Shown here: piece after piece, positions 1-8,782 of the stretch
Numbering within the stretch: the stretch's first letter is position 1
How the letters are laid out: every line of letters starts with the position of its first letter
Assembly: GCA_019155205.2 (NCBI GenBank)
Contig: JAHNZQ020000172.1
Coordinates: 900,472 to 916,003 of the forward strand
Origin: Gracilaria vermiculophylla
Taxonomy: Eukaryota; Rhodophyta; Florideophyceae; Gracilariales; Gracilariaceae
DNA: 15,532 nt
Direction of reading: 5' to 3'
The notes under the pieces: generated by a model
What the model was told of the DNA's origin: nothing
Databases searched by the model: none
The model's input: the letters and a program-made list of their open reading frames with translations, nothing else
Program-made: the position numbers and the translations under genes

Positions 1-578
1 CTTCACAACGACAAAAAAAATTTTGAGCACTTTGATGCAAATTCTATCAATTTCGATATTTATTAGCATATGAAGACGTAAATAATCATAAAGGGAAATC
101 TTATATCTCGGTCTGTAATTATCTGGGGTTATTTTGAAAGTAAGAAATGAAGGAAAAAATACAATTGAGTTTCAATTGGTATGATCACAATCAAGACATA
201 TGTCCAAATCTTCAAACGAATACCAAGAAGAGAAGTCGAAAAAGATTTGAATCACCCCATACAACATTAAAATAGAAGAATAAAAAACCAAACATATTAG
301 AAATCTGATTTAGAACAAACATGGCAATAGTTAGAGAACATATTTAGTCATTACTGCTCATTGACTTGTTTTTCTAATGCTGATGGTGCAAACTTGGTCA
401 GGTTGCTCAAAATGTTTTTTTTTCTTCGTGAAACTTGTGCCGGCTGTCACGACAAAAAGGCCCTCCAGTTATAAAACAATGCACGACTCAATTGCTGTAA
501 AAGGCTTTCGAAATTAAACTCCTGCAAATTGGACTCATTTGCACAATCTTCTTTTGAAAAAATGGCTGAGTGTTACAG
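1..578. other. AT-rich non-coding stretch
   Basis: This stretch is strongly AT-rich with many homopolymer A and T runs. No reading frame of meaningful length or codon character is visible on either strand. It ends at a plausible splice acceptor at 578. I see no RNA gene, repeat array or recognisable mobile element in it. Confidence 0.6.
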
Positions 579-778
579 ACAATTGCCTGAATATAGCACA
601 AGAACTGCACCAGGTCGAAAATCCAAGTTCCGTCGTTCTATGTTGTCTTTTGGCGCGGGAAGAGGACGCTATCAGCTCGTATCTCCGAACGACTCTAGCA
701 AAGCGAGACAAAACGTCGTGCGCTGCACACCAAAACTTACGCTTCGAACACAGGCTGTACGCGCGCTCTCAAATTTAC
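579..778 (+). CDS. possible internal exon of an unrecognised gene
   Basis: I do not recognise this product. A 200-nt segment is open in one frame and bounded by a plausible acceptor (TTACAG ending at 578) and a plausible donor (TAC|GTAATA, GT at 779-780). Read with two leading bases completing a codon, it gives 66 residues of balanced, helix-like composition rich in Leu, Ala, Arg and Glu, beginning NCLNIAQELH and ending RLYARSQIY. It is more GC-rich than its AT-rich flanks, and the codons often end in G or C, as expected of an exon. Flanking exons were not found in the window, so the call rests on composition and splice signals alone. A chance open frame, or an exon in a decayed gene, is equally possible. 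Confidence 0.22.
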
Positions 779-1393
779 GTAATATTTTTGATACTTCATA
801 AGACGGTTAAGAGGAAAATTCAATTCGCATGAAAGTGGTTCTCGTAAGATTTCAGTGTCCTGTTCTTCCTTGCCTGAAAAGCGATGAGCAGGCCATTTGT
901 TTCACCAAACTGTGGAATTAAATCAATAGTTTTTAACGCTTTGCAAAACTTTCTAATTATTTTAAAAATGATTTTGGATCATTGTATGTCTCCTGAAGCT
1001 TCAACATACAGTAGAAATGCACTTTTATCAATTTTGATTAGGATTTTCTTCATTCGTGTGTTCACATAAAAACTATTTTGAATATTCCATTCTACATTTA
1101 TTTTGTATTTATTTCACCAAACTCAATCATCCAATTTTTATCTACGCCATTTTGATCCCGCCATATGCTCTGCTGCTTAAAATGAAGAGGCCCTATAAAA
1201 GTATTTGGCATTTCTTAAAGGTGCATTAAGTGCGATAAATCCAGAAAACTTAACTAATTTTAAAAAGGCTCGGATAACAATAGATCCTATGAAAGATCCA
1301 AGATAAAAACCTGATTTACATAATAATTGGTCACTGTTAATATAATTATTGTACATAATGTCTCTGTTAATTGACATATAATTGTTTTTAGTG
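779..1393. other. non-coding, AT-rich
   Basis: Only short chance reading frames occur here, rich in Phe, Ile and Asn as expected of AT-rich DNA. No RNA gene, splice-bounded exon or repeat was recognised. Confidence 0.55.
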
Positions 1394-1421
1394 CAAACAA
1401 CACATTCCAGTGTGTTGTTTG
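1394..1421. repeat. perfect 11-bp inverted repeat (hairpin) next to T-runs
   Basis: The arm CAAACAACACA (1394-1404) is exactly complementary to TGTGTTGTTTG (1411-1421), with a six-base spacer TTCCAG. Runs of seven and six T follow within about 15 bases. This could be a structured non-coding element, a relic of a small inverted-repeat transposon, or chance in AT-rich DNA. No target duplication was identified. Confidence 0.7.
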
Positions 1422-2820
1422 TATTTTTTTATTTTTTACTTAACTGTATTTTTTACTTGCCCCAAAAAGCGTCTCAGTGGTGAAAGGGATAAATAAGAGT
1501 TAAAACAAGCGCAATGCAGAGCTACAGGTTTAGACAAGCCTGCGACGGCAGTTATTGTGGATGAAAAATAGTAGCGGCAGTCGCAGAATGACCAAAAGCG
1601 TAGCCTGAAATGCAGAAGATGGGACCTTTGCCCAGACAACTGGCGTCGCTGCTGTGGCAATTGTTGGAAGAAGGCAAGTGCGAAGCTACCGAGTAGATGG
1701 GAATGGATGTAATGATTTGGCTTTAACGCAATTCCCCAGTGGGTTTTATCAGTATTGCACAAAACCTGAATGCAGACTTTGTGCTTTTCTGTTGTCGCGT
1801 TTCTCAATGAGATCTGAATTTGGTGAGAGCAAATTTGTGACAAACATAAGCCATAGACCCTAGCAACTCAAGCGATCCGCGCTACATATTGCAAGCGTTG
1901 TCCCTGCACGTCGCAACACGGCGCACAAGAACAATGCAGTTTGTCAGCACGACGCTTGGTTCAAGCCATCGTGTGCTTCGAGCACTTAAAGCACGAGTCG
2001 CATAGTTCAAGCGCACGACGACATAGCGCCGTGCGCTACGAACGTACATGTAGATAACGTAGAAGGTAAGACGCTTAACGTCTAGTTAAAAGATTCACTA
2101 TTAAACACAGCCAGACCCACCCTTGAGAAGAGCGTAGGCCCGGCCAGACTTCTTCCAACTCCCCTTCGTTACAAAGTGTGTTAGATGTACGCCATTCAGA
2201 TTCATAGTATAGCTGAATTGTATTTGTTTCAAGAAGGTTGCATTCAACCCGTTTTTTTTTTTTTGTGTTTGTCTCTGATGTATTCTTGTCGCTTGGCCAC
2301 AATTCACAGGTGATATTTTGTTGGTTATGGCAACGCCGACGCAAGGCAGTGTGAGCGGGGCATATATACTTGATGGATTTTGAAAGAGGAAACAGGACGG
2401 ATGAAAAAGCAAAGCGTTCGCAAAGTGGGCAGCTCCTGAAAATGCGAGAAAGAAACGCCAAGTTCGAGGACCTTAATCATCGCAAGGAAAAGAGGATCGA
2501 AAAAAAGCTGATCTGCAACCGCTCATCACCAGCAGTACACAGTATCGATAGGGCTGAATATGTAAACGAAGATTTCTACAGAATGTGCCGGGTTTGGTAC
2601 TGTTTGGAAGTACAAAAGCAATCACATACTAGAGCGAAACAAAAGCCTTAAAGATTTTTCGCGAGCCTTATCCTGAGAAATTATTCGAGTTTCTGTATCG
2701 TTCGCTGGGATGGAGTCGCAATAAAGAGACCAAGTCACCAAGCGTGCGCGCATCCCAGGGCTGTTTGTATTTTCAAAGACGCCCTGTACATGGCCCCACA
2801 ATGCAAGAATCACTCGAAAA
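1422..2820. other. intergenic region with a CpG-rich block
   Basis: No convincing gene was found. Frames of 70-135 codons occur on both strands but overlap each other and have no recognisable domain. About 1861-2050 is clearly richer in CpG than its surroundings. That block repeats short words (GTTCAAGC twice, several GCACGA/GCACGAC variants) and holds an 8-bp inverted repeat, AGCGCACG with CGTGCGCT. It may be a fragment of an old repeat. Near 2250 there is a run of about twelve T. Confidence 0.45.
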
Positions 2821-2823
2821 AAT

Positions 2824-2829
2824 TTTATT
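2824..2829 (-). terminator. possible poly(A) signal for the left sulfotransferase gene
   Basis: The minus strand reads AATAAA here, about 600 bases beyond the stop codon at 3433 and at the left edge of the recognisable duplication. The equivalent site in the right copy is altered. The motif is common in AT-rich DNA. Confidence 0.25.
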
Positions 2830-3432
2830 TGGCGCCGAATTAATATTCTTCTGCCTCCATACGCTCACCAGACATCTTTGGCCCCGCTAAACAAGTCATC
2901 ACAACGTCTTTTTCGGTACCGCCGAATCTTATCGACACATCCTAAAAGTTTTGGTAATCCTATCCAAAATCTTCTTCCTGAGCTGTTTTAAGCAATGATT
3001 ACTCATTTCGCTGTACTGGATGAACCAGGCTACATCTGTCATGGATTTCATTTGATGACAAAGCACCTTCTCCTTGTCTTGCGTCCGTATTTAGTAGAGA
3101 TACCCTTATATTTTCAAAGTATCTAAACGATAAGTATTCATATAACTGTTCCAATTGGGGTATTATTCTTTAAGACGTGATGGACAATCCTTTCGTGTTG
3201 TAATGTAGCGCACAACGAAAACAACCATTACAAAATTCATATCAGACATGTCCCTTTCCATTAAATCTGCAAAAGTTGCTATCTTGCGGACAACTTGTCT
3301 CGTTCATCCTTATTGTTCACTTGCTGTTAGTAGATATCAAAAACCTCTCAATGGGATTTAAGGAGACGCTGGCAGGATGACAAGCAAGGCTCCAAATTTG
3401 TCTCGATAGCACACTGAAATTACACTTGGACG

Positions 3433-4434
3433 TCACTCACTGTTCATGTCCAGCAAACTGACATTTCCATTTTTCTTTTGGCCTGAGGGCAGGTAGCGCA
3501 CCTCTGACATCCGCGACTCCATGGCGAACCGATGTATTTTCTTGGCAGCAGTCTCCGGAATCATGAGCTCAGCTCTGCGAACTGCATGTCGGTGTGGAAC
3601 ACCATCCGCAACTAACTCGGCAAACGGCAGCCGCCCCTGTACGCCCTGCATTAAACTCACATTTGAAAGTTGGCCCACGTCAAGAATGAGGTCGTAAGGA
3701 ATGTAGTCAAAGTACAGTTGCTGCGGCTTGACGTGAACGTCCAGTTGTTGCAAAGGAATCGGCCTTTGCACCCGTATGATATCCAGCGCCTGCGCAAATT
3801 CGCTCACGTTCATGCACTCAATGGGCGAAGACGGCAAGCCAGCCAGCTCCCTCATGAGCGGCACAATGTAGTTTTTTTGTCGTCCGGATTTCAGATCATC
3901 TGTAGCGCAGGTGAATTTGTCGTTGAAGGAAGATATCAGTCGGTCAAACGGATTTCGCTGCACGGCCATTCGCAACGTGGATGGAGACATAAGAATACGT
4001 CGTCGTTCCTCAAACGTATAGTTCTTGAGATACCGCGCCCGCCCCTTCCAACATTCGCTGCGAATGTCCTGTGCATTTGTGTGGCAGCGTTCATTGGAGT
4101 ACTCTTCGCCGACAATGCCCATAAACAGCCAGTGGAAAAGAGAAGTGCTTCCCGCCTTGGCGACGGATGCCAGCATGAGATTGGCCGATGGAAAGTATGC
4201 GAAGTTTGTACTGGAGGTAATTTCACGAAGTAATGTATCATTTGTCTGTAGCTTGTGAAGATTGGAGAAGTTTATGCCAGAGCGCTCGTTGGTGGGGTGA
4301 GAGATGGGGCAAGATGGGCGCATGGAGAAGTGCAGAAGGGTGGATAATGCGGCCGAAATAAACAAACCCGAAACGAGAAGGACGGCGACTGTTTTGCGTT
4401 GAGGCACCTCAGTGGAAGTGCCGTGGACGAGCAT
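3433..4434 (-). CDS. Golgi-type carbohydrate sulfotransferase, left paralog
   Basis: Predicted to transfer sulfate from PAPS to a sugar hydroxyl on a glycan in the Golgi lumen; the acceptor is unknown. The 333 residues have a short cytosolic tail, one membrane anchor (about 15-36), a short stem and a lumenal catalytic domain: type II topology. The 5'-phosphosulfate loop is VAKAGSTSLFHWLF (91-104, Lys93). The 3'-phosphate motif is RNPFDRLISSF (160-170, Arg160 and Ser168). Both match the Sulfotransfer_2 family, as does the distal HVKPQ...YIPYDLILDVGQL region (235-256). N-glycosylation sequons lie at N55, N65, N138, N209, N258 and N324. The length is slightly below the usual CHST8-14 range. The ATG has A at -3, and the membrane anchor directly follows, so the single exon appears complete. 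The right paralog is about 84% identical with no internal gaps. Within the superfamily, a CHST11-like or HNK-1ST-like role cannot be separated. Confidence 0.9.
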   Translation of the reverse strand: MLVHGTSTEVPQRKTVAVLLVSGLFISAALSTLLHFSMRPSCPISHPTNERSGINFSNLHKLQTNDTLLREITSSTNFAYFPSANLMLASVAKAGSTSLFHWLFMGIVGEEYSNERCHTNAQDIRSECWKGRARYLKNYTFEERRRILMSPSTLRMAVQRNPFDRLISSFNDKFTCATDDLKSGRQKNYIVPLMRELAGLPSSPIECMNVSEFAQALDIIRVQRPIPLQQLDVHVKPQQLYFDYIPYDLILDVGQLSNVSLMQGVQGRLPFAELVADGVPHRHAVRRAELMIPETAAKKIHRFAMESRMSEVRYLPSGQKKNGNVSLLDMNSE

Positions 4435-4599
4435 TATGCGGAATCTATTATCACTGTGAACCCTTTATTGAGACCGGGATGCCGTTCTAGCAAGTGGGGT
4501 TGCATTCGGTGAAGCAGACTCTGATAAATTGATATGAATGGCAGCTGAGGTCGCGGAGAAAGAAACAAATTCATGTTTCTTTCAGAAAGGCGCGAGTTG

Positions 4600-4645
4600 A
4601 CATTTGGTCATGAATGGCCTCGATTGATCGATCAAAGATTTTTCA
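4600..4645 (-). promoter_or_regulatory. conserved block upstream of the left sulfotransferase
   Basis: About 45 bases starting 166 bp upstream of the ATG match the block at 8783-8827 with only two differences, although the DNA between block and gene is strongly diverged in both copies. It contains the perfect 12-bp palindrome TTGATCGATCAA (4624-4635), and a second one, TTTTCATGAAAA (4640-4651), overlaps its edge. No TATA box is evident. It could be a core promoter, enhancer, transcription start region or conserved 5' leader; the function is inferred from conservation only. Confidence 0.5.
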
Positions 4646-4651
4646 TGAAAA

Positions 4652-6278
4652 CCAACTCGCAATTTTGATTGCAATGCTGACACACTGCAAGACCACTAAA
4701 ACAAAAATTACGAGCTATCCAGCCGTACATCCTTACGCAATGAGGGTCACAAACGAGCAAAGCCGGTCATCGCTCTTTTTCCGAGCCTTGCTCTTCACAA
4801 TGTCATAACGGCGCTGGTAGCATGAAGCGATATGTGTCATGAGAACGTGTGACCTGTGCAAGGCTCGTTTTTATTTGTGGGGCAGGTGTTGGCGATCACG
4901 AGTTTTAGAGATGGGAAAGGGTTAGACGTTTTGGAAATAACATTGGCTTGCATGGAAAAGTGACCAAATATAACCCTCCACGCAACTGGTTTCGTTTTCG
5001 AAGGACGAATAAATGTGGACATCTGATTGGCCATTTTGATCTTTCTCGAGGCCATAGCTTTGTGAATAGTTGGGACTATCCGTTTCCCAGCTGCATTGCG
5101 GTTTGTCATGAGCAACACCACAAAATGTGTGTGAGCGACTCAGAGCAGCCGTAGGTGTGAAAAATATCTCAACGGACACGGGGAACCGCGACAGTGGAAT
5201 CCACAAAACTCATGCTGTATTTTCTCGTCTTGTAAGAGAGAAACGAGGCCAGTCGCTCGTGGGAAGCGTTCGAGCCCCCACCGCACGCTGGTCCTCTTCA
5301 TGGTTGGTGAAGTGCAACCACAATCTCCAAGCCAGGCGACGTGCTGAAATTGGTTTTGTAATGTTGGCGTCCTACAGCACATTAGATATGACGTACTGTC
5401 AGACACCATCCTATATCCTTCCCCGAGATGATTATAAAGTTGATATTTGCCATTTTATTTGGTTTGTGCAGCGCATTTCTCACAACAGGCATGCGTGCCC
5501 TGATTACGTTGCCCAACTTGACGGGTAATTTGACTTGGTCGCTTGAACTGCAAGTGCGAAGTGCCAGTGCATTTGTCAACGGCAAATGCTTACGGTATTA
5601 CTAAACGATAAAAAGCTCCGATATAAGACAATTCACGTAATTCCGATTTTCTTTAAAGTGTGGTGGACATGTAGTACAGAAAAGACACGTGCGCCTCGGT
5701 TAAGAAAACTGAACGATATGCCGTCACGAATTTTCGTGCAATTCCAGATCTACACGAAATGATTTTCGAACCAGTTGCCGCCATATCAGAACCTTACACC
5801 TTGCAATCCTCACACCTCTCCGGTTGCCGCCACAAAAAAACCATACCTTTACCATCCCCGTTGGACCGTCCTGCTGAACGTCGCAATTAAGGAGCTTGAT
5901 TCCTCTTTTTACGCTTCCTGTAGACCCTTCGTACACGATAATCTTCCTGTCGGACCACGTTGGTACATGGGCGGGAAAGACTGTCGAGCGGCATAGTATT
6001 ACCAATATTCATATTTTTAAAACATATGATATGCGTAATTCATGTTTCAGTTTTCTCAGAAAATGCTTTTCGCATACACGTGGGTTCGTGGTTACCAAAT
6101 GCGGCTCCAAATTTTTGGTTGCGTACATCCTTTACTAAGCTATCTTATGCAGAAAACAACTATATTATCTAAATGAGTAAAGAAACACCAATAAAAATAT
6201 TCTTGTACGCCAGACAGTCAGTCCATTTTCAAACGAACCAAGTGTAACGTTCTCCTTTGAAAGAAAATTTTCAAGATA
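4652..6278. other. intergenic, no supported gene
   Basis: Overlapping frames of 60-133 codons appear on both strands, but none has a recognisable domain, splice support or a partner elsewhere in the window. A tRNA B-box-like word occurs near 5266-5279 without a convincing A box. The segment is moderately GC-rich to about 5350 and AT-rich after about 5990. Confidence 0.5.
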
Positions 6279-6323
6279 ACGTTCTTAAATTTTGAGCGAC
6301 CATTGCGGCAAATTTAAGAATGT
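6279..6323. repeat. 14-bp near-perfect inverted repeat
   Basis: The arm TTCTTAAATTT (6282-6292) is exactly complementary to AAATTTAAGAA (6310-6320). Adding three outer bases on each side gives 13 of 14 pairs, around a 17-base loop. A nearby direct repeat TAACGTTCT occurs at about 6245 and 6278. It could be a cruciform-forming site or a decayed inverted-repeat element. Confidence 0.65.
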
Positions 6324-6334
6324 CAAGTTCCCGA

Positions 6335-6342
6335 TATAAAAG
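6335..6342 (+). promoter_or_regulatory. TATA-box-like sequence
   Basis: TATAAAAG lies just right of the 6279-6323 inverted repeat and is followed by AGTGCTGCATGCACT, whose ends are complementary. A 63-codon frame begins nearby at 6349, but nothing shows it is a gene. This is a sequence match only. Confidence 0.2.
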
Positions 6343-7082
6343 TGCTGCATGCACTATACTGCATTTTTGCCACAGCCCTGTTTGCATTTCATAAACCGCT
6401 CGAGAATCCTATTTTCTCTTTCTTTCCGTGTTGACTGCGATTCCTACATTATCATTTTTTCATTGCTTAGCATCATGGTAGACCCACCAGTGCTGATTTT
6501 CGGCTCTGTTGCAGAGAAGTTGCCAATATTATGCAAATGATCGTCGCTACGGCATTTGTGGCCAAAAGTATTGATTAAATTCAACCTCGAAAATGCATCG
6601 AAGAATTCGACCAACCAAGAGTACTCTTCCATTTTTGCAGGCGGGCACAAATCGTGATGCTGTCCATGAGTGTGAACAATTTTTCTGCGATTCTAAAAGA
6701 CGCTGTGAATGTGCACGAAAGACACAAGTCACTGCCATTGGCGCGGTAAAACGACTGAGCCAAACCGGGAGGCAGGATGTGGAACGCAGCCACGTGTTGC
6801 GATTTACACCACAGGCTCATGAATTTTCCCTGGTGCTAAATACAGATTCTTGTGCCTCCATTAGCCAAGCACAATTGCACACGTTGGGCCAAGTATGCCA
6901 CAGCTTGTCGCTCCTCCACCTGCGCTGGAATGAGAACTCGAGCCCCTTCAATAAACAATTCCTTCGGCACCTTCCGAAGGCGACTGAAGGGGGAACGCTC
7001 TGTCCCCATCGAGTGTGTTGCTGACCGCGGGGCGTCTCTCTCGCGATTTTCCTGCTTTTGTTGCCATTTTGCTGCGATTTCT

Positions 7083-7088
7083 TTTATT
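7083..7088 (-). terminator. possible poly(A) signal for the right sulfotransferase gene
   Basis: The minus strand reads AATAAA about 515 bases beyond the stop codon at 7603. The left copy has no matching hexamer at the aligned place. The match is a common motif and unsupported by transcript data. Confidence 0.25.
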
Positions 7089-7602
7089 GACGCCTATCGC
7101 AAGCACAAGTCATCACGAACAACTTTTACGGTGACAACTAACCTTCCAGGTGCCTTCCTTAGATTTTCAAAATATCTGCACGACAAGCATTCTTTGCACT
7201 GTTTCAACTGGGATGTCATTTCATTTGGCTTGATAGACAAGTCTTTTCGTGATATAGCACACGTCGAAAACAACCAGGACAAATTTCCACTCAAACGTGC
7301 CACTTTCCACAAAACATGCAAGAGCGGCCTACGAACAACTTGTCTTGTTCATTCTTACATTCAAACTGCTGCTCGTAGATATCAAAAAATTCGCAGCGAA
7401 ACACGAGCCACAAGCCTAGTGGTAAGCGAGACTCAATTCGTCGCAAAACACTTACACTCAAACGAAATTGTTTCTGCCCATGAATCTGACGCTGCCATTG
7501 GTCTATCGACCGGAATGCAAATGGCGCACATCTGAACCAAACGAGATGCATTCAGGATCGCGGCAAGCAAAACTCACAATTTGTCCCACGAGCACGCCGC
7601 AC

Positions 7603-8613
7603 TCACAACTGGGCGTCACTGTTCGTGTCCAGCAAACTGACACTGCCATTATTCTTTTGACCTGGAGGCAGGTAGCGCACCTCTGACATCCGCGACTCCA
7701 TGGCGAACCGTTGTAATTTCTTGGCAGCAGTCTCCGGAATCATGAGCTCAGCTCTGCGAACTGCATGTCGGTGTGGAACACCATCCTCAACTAACTCGGC
7801 AAACGGCAGCCGCCCTTGTACGCCCTGCATTAAACTCACATTTGAAAGTTGGCCCACGTCAAGAATGAGGTCGTAAGGAATGTAGTCAAAGTACAGTTGC
7901 TGCGGCCTGACGTGAATGTCCAGTTGTTGCAACGGAATCGGCCTTTGCACCCGTATGACATCCAGCGCCTGAGCGAATTCGCTCACGTTCATGCAGTCGA
8001 CGGGCGGCGACGGCAAGCCAGCCAGATCCCTGATGTACTGCACAATGTAGCTTTTTTGTTGCCAGGATTGCAGCTCTTCTTTAGCGCAGGCGAACTTGTC
8101 GTTGAAGCAGGAGATCAGTCGGTCGAACGGATTTCGCTGCACGGCCATGCGCAGAGTGGAGGGGGACATTAGGATACGTCGTCGTTCCTGAAACGTGTAG
8201 TTCGTGAGATACCGCGCCCGCCCTTTCCAACATTCGCTGTTCACGTCCTGCGAGTGAGTGCGACAGCGTTCACCGGAATACTCTTCGCCGACAATGCCCA
8301 AAAACAGCCAGTGGAAAAGAGAAGTGCTTCCCGCCTTAGCGACTGCCGCCAGCATGAGATCTGCAGATGGAAAGTATACAAAGTTAGTACTGGATGTAAT
8401 TTCTTGCAGCAATGTATCATTTGTCTGTAGCTGGTGAAGATTGAAGGAGTTTATCCCTGAGCGCTCGTTGGTGGGTTGAGAGAAGGGGCAGGATGGGCGC
8501 ACGGAGAAGTGCAGCAGGGTGGATAGTGCGGCAGAAATAAACAAGCCCGAAACGAGAAGGACGGCGACTGTTTTGCGTCGAGACACCTCAGTGGAAGATG
8601 GGTAGACGTGCAT
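7603..8613 (-). CDS. Golgi-type carbohydrate sulfotransferase, right paralog
   Basis: This gene encodes 336 residues with the same plan as the left paralog: membrane anchor (about 15-36), PAPS 5'-loop VAKAGSTSLFHWLF (91-104), 3'-phosphate motif RNPFDRLISCF (160-170) and the distal HVRPQ...YDLILDVGQL segment. It should be an active PAPS-dependent glycan sulfotransferase of the Sulfotransfer_2 family; the acceptor is unknown. The start has G at -3. About 52 of 333 aligned residues differ from the paralog, with a cluster at 169-208. Cys169 replaces Ser here, and the N55 sequon is lost. Sequons remain at N65, N138, N209, N258 and N322. The C-terminus is three residues longer (AQL) because the paralog carries a 4-base tandem duplication at its stop. 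The frame is intact with no stops or frameshifts. Confidence 0.9.
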   Translation of the reverse strand: MHVYPSSTEVSRRKTVAVLLVSGLFISAALSTLLHFSVRPSCPFSQPTNERSGINSFNLHQLQTNDTLLQEITSSTNFVYFPSADLMLAAVAKAGSTSLFHWLFLGIVGEEYSGERCRTHSQDVNSECWKGRARYLTNYTFQERRRILMSPSTLRMAVQRNPFDRLISCFNDKFACAKEELQSWQQKSYIVQYIRDLAGLPSPPVDCMNVSEFAQALDVIRVQRPIPLQQLDIHVRPQQLYFDYIPYDLILDVGQLSNVSLMQGVQGRLPFAELVEDGVPHRHAVRRAELMIPETAAKKLQRFAMESRMSEVRYLPPGQKNNGSVSLLDTNSDAQL

Positions 8614-8782
8614 TGCGAGAAATCGAATACTGCGCTGAGTTCAAACCGAGACCAGTAATCGGTTCGAGAAGCGGAACTGTGAGTTGATAAAGAAGACTTT
8701 CACAAACCACCCTGGTTGTCTGTTGCAGCCGCGGAAAGCGAAACGAACTGAAGTTTTGTTTCAAAAAAACCGCGAATTCAGC

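Larger units (their letters stand above)
2821..4645 (-). repeat. duplicated unit, copy 1 (left)
   Basis: This segment matches 6822-8827 in the same orientation, about 4.0-4.2 kb away. Eye-aligned anchors include 2821-2860 with 6822-6861 (30 of 40 bases), about 3105-3159 with 7158-7212 (about 43 of 55), the whole sulfotransferase gene, and 4600-4645 with 8783-8827. The flanks carry indels, because the offset shrinks from 4179 bp at the gene to 4001 bp at the far end. The matched span runs from a conserved upstream block to a possible poly(A) signal, so it is about one transcription unit long. Confidence 0.8.

Noticed and set aside
1469..1540. tRNA-like A box and B box words suggesting a tRNA-derived SINE
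   Set aside because: The A-box-like GTCTCAGTGG and the weak B-box-like AGGTTTAGAC do not fit the consensus well, and no cloverleaf can be folded convincingly.
3670..4233. A 187-codon plus-strand frame antisense to the left sulfotransferase
   Set aside because: It is a shadow of the real gene. The matching antisense frame in the right copy is broken to about 107 codons, while the sense protein and its motifs are kept in both copies.
5266..5279. B-box-like GCGTTCGAGCCCCC suggesting a SINE or tRNA gene
   Set aside because: No credible A box or acceptor stem lies at the needed distance upstream, so a chance match is more likely.
4837..5528. Overlapping frames of about 90-133 codons on both strands between the two genes
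   Set aside because: The frames overlap one another, have no family motif and have no counterpart beside the other paralog, so none can be preferred as a gene.
6852..7535. A 227-codon plus-strand frame in the 3' flank of the right sulfotransferase
   Set aside because: It is long, but the homologous left flank (about 2850-3420) has no matching open frame, the two flanks differ by indels that do not keep a frame, and no domain is recognisable.
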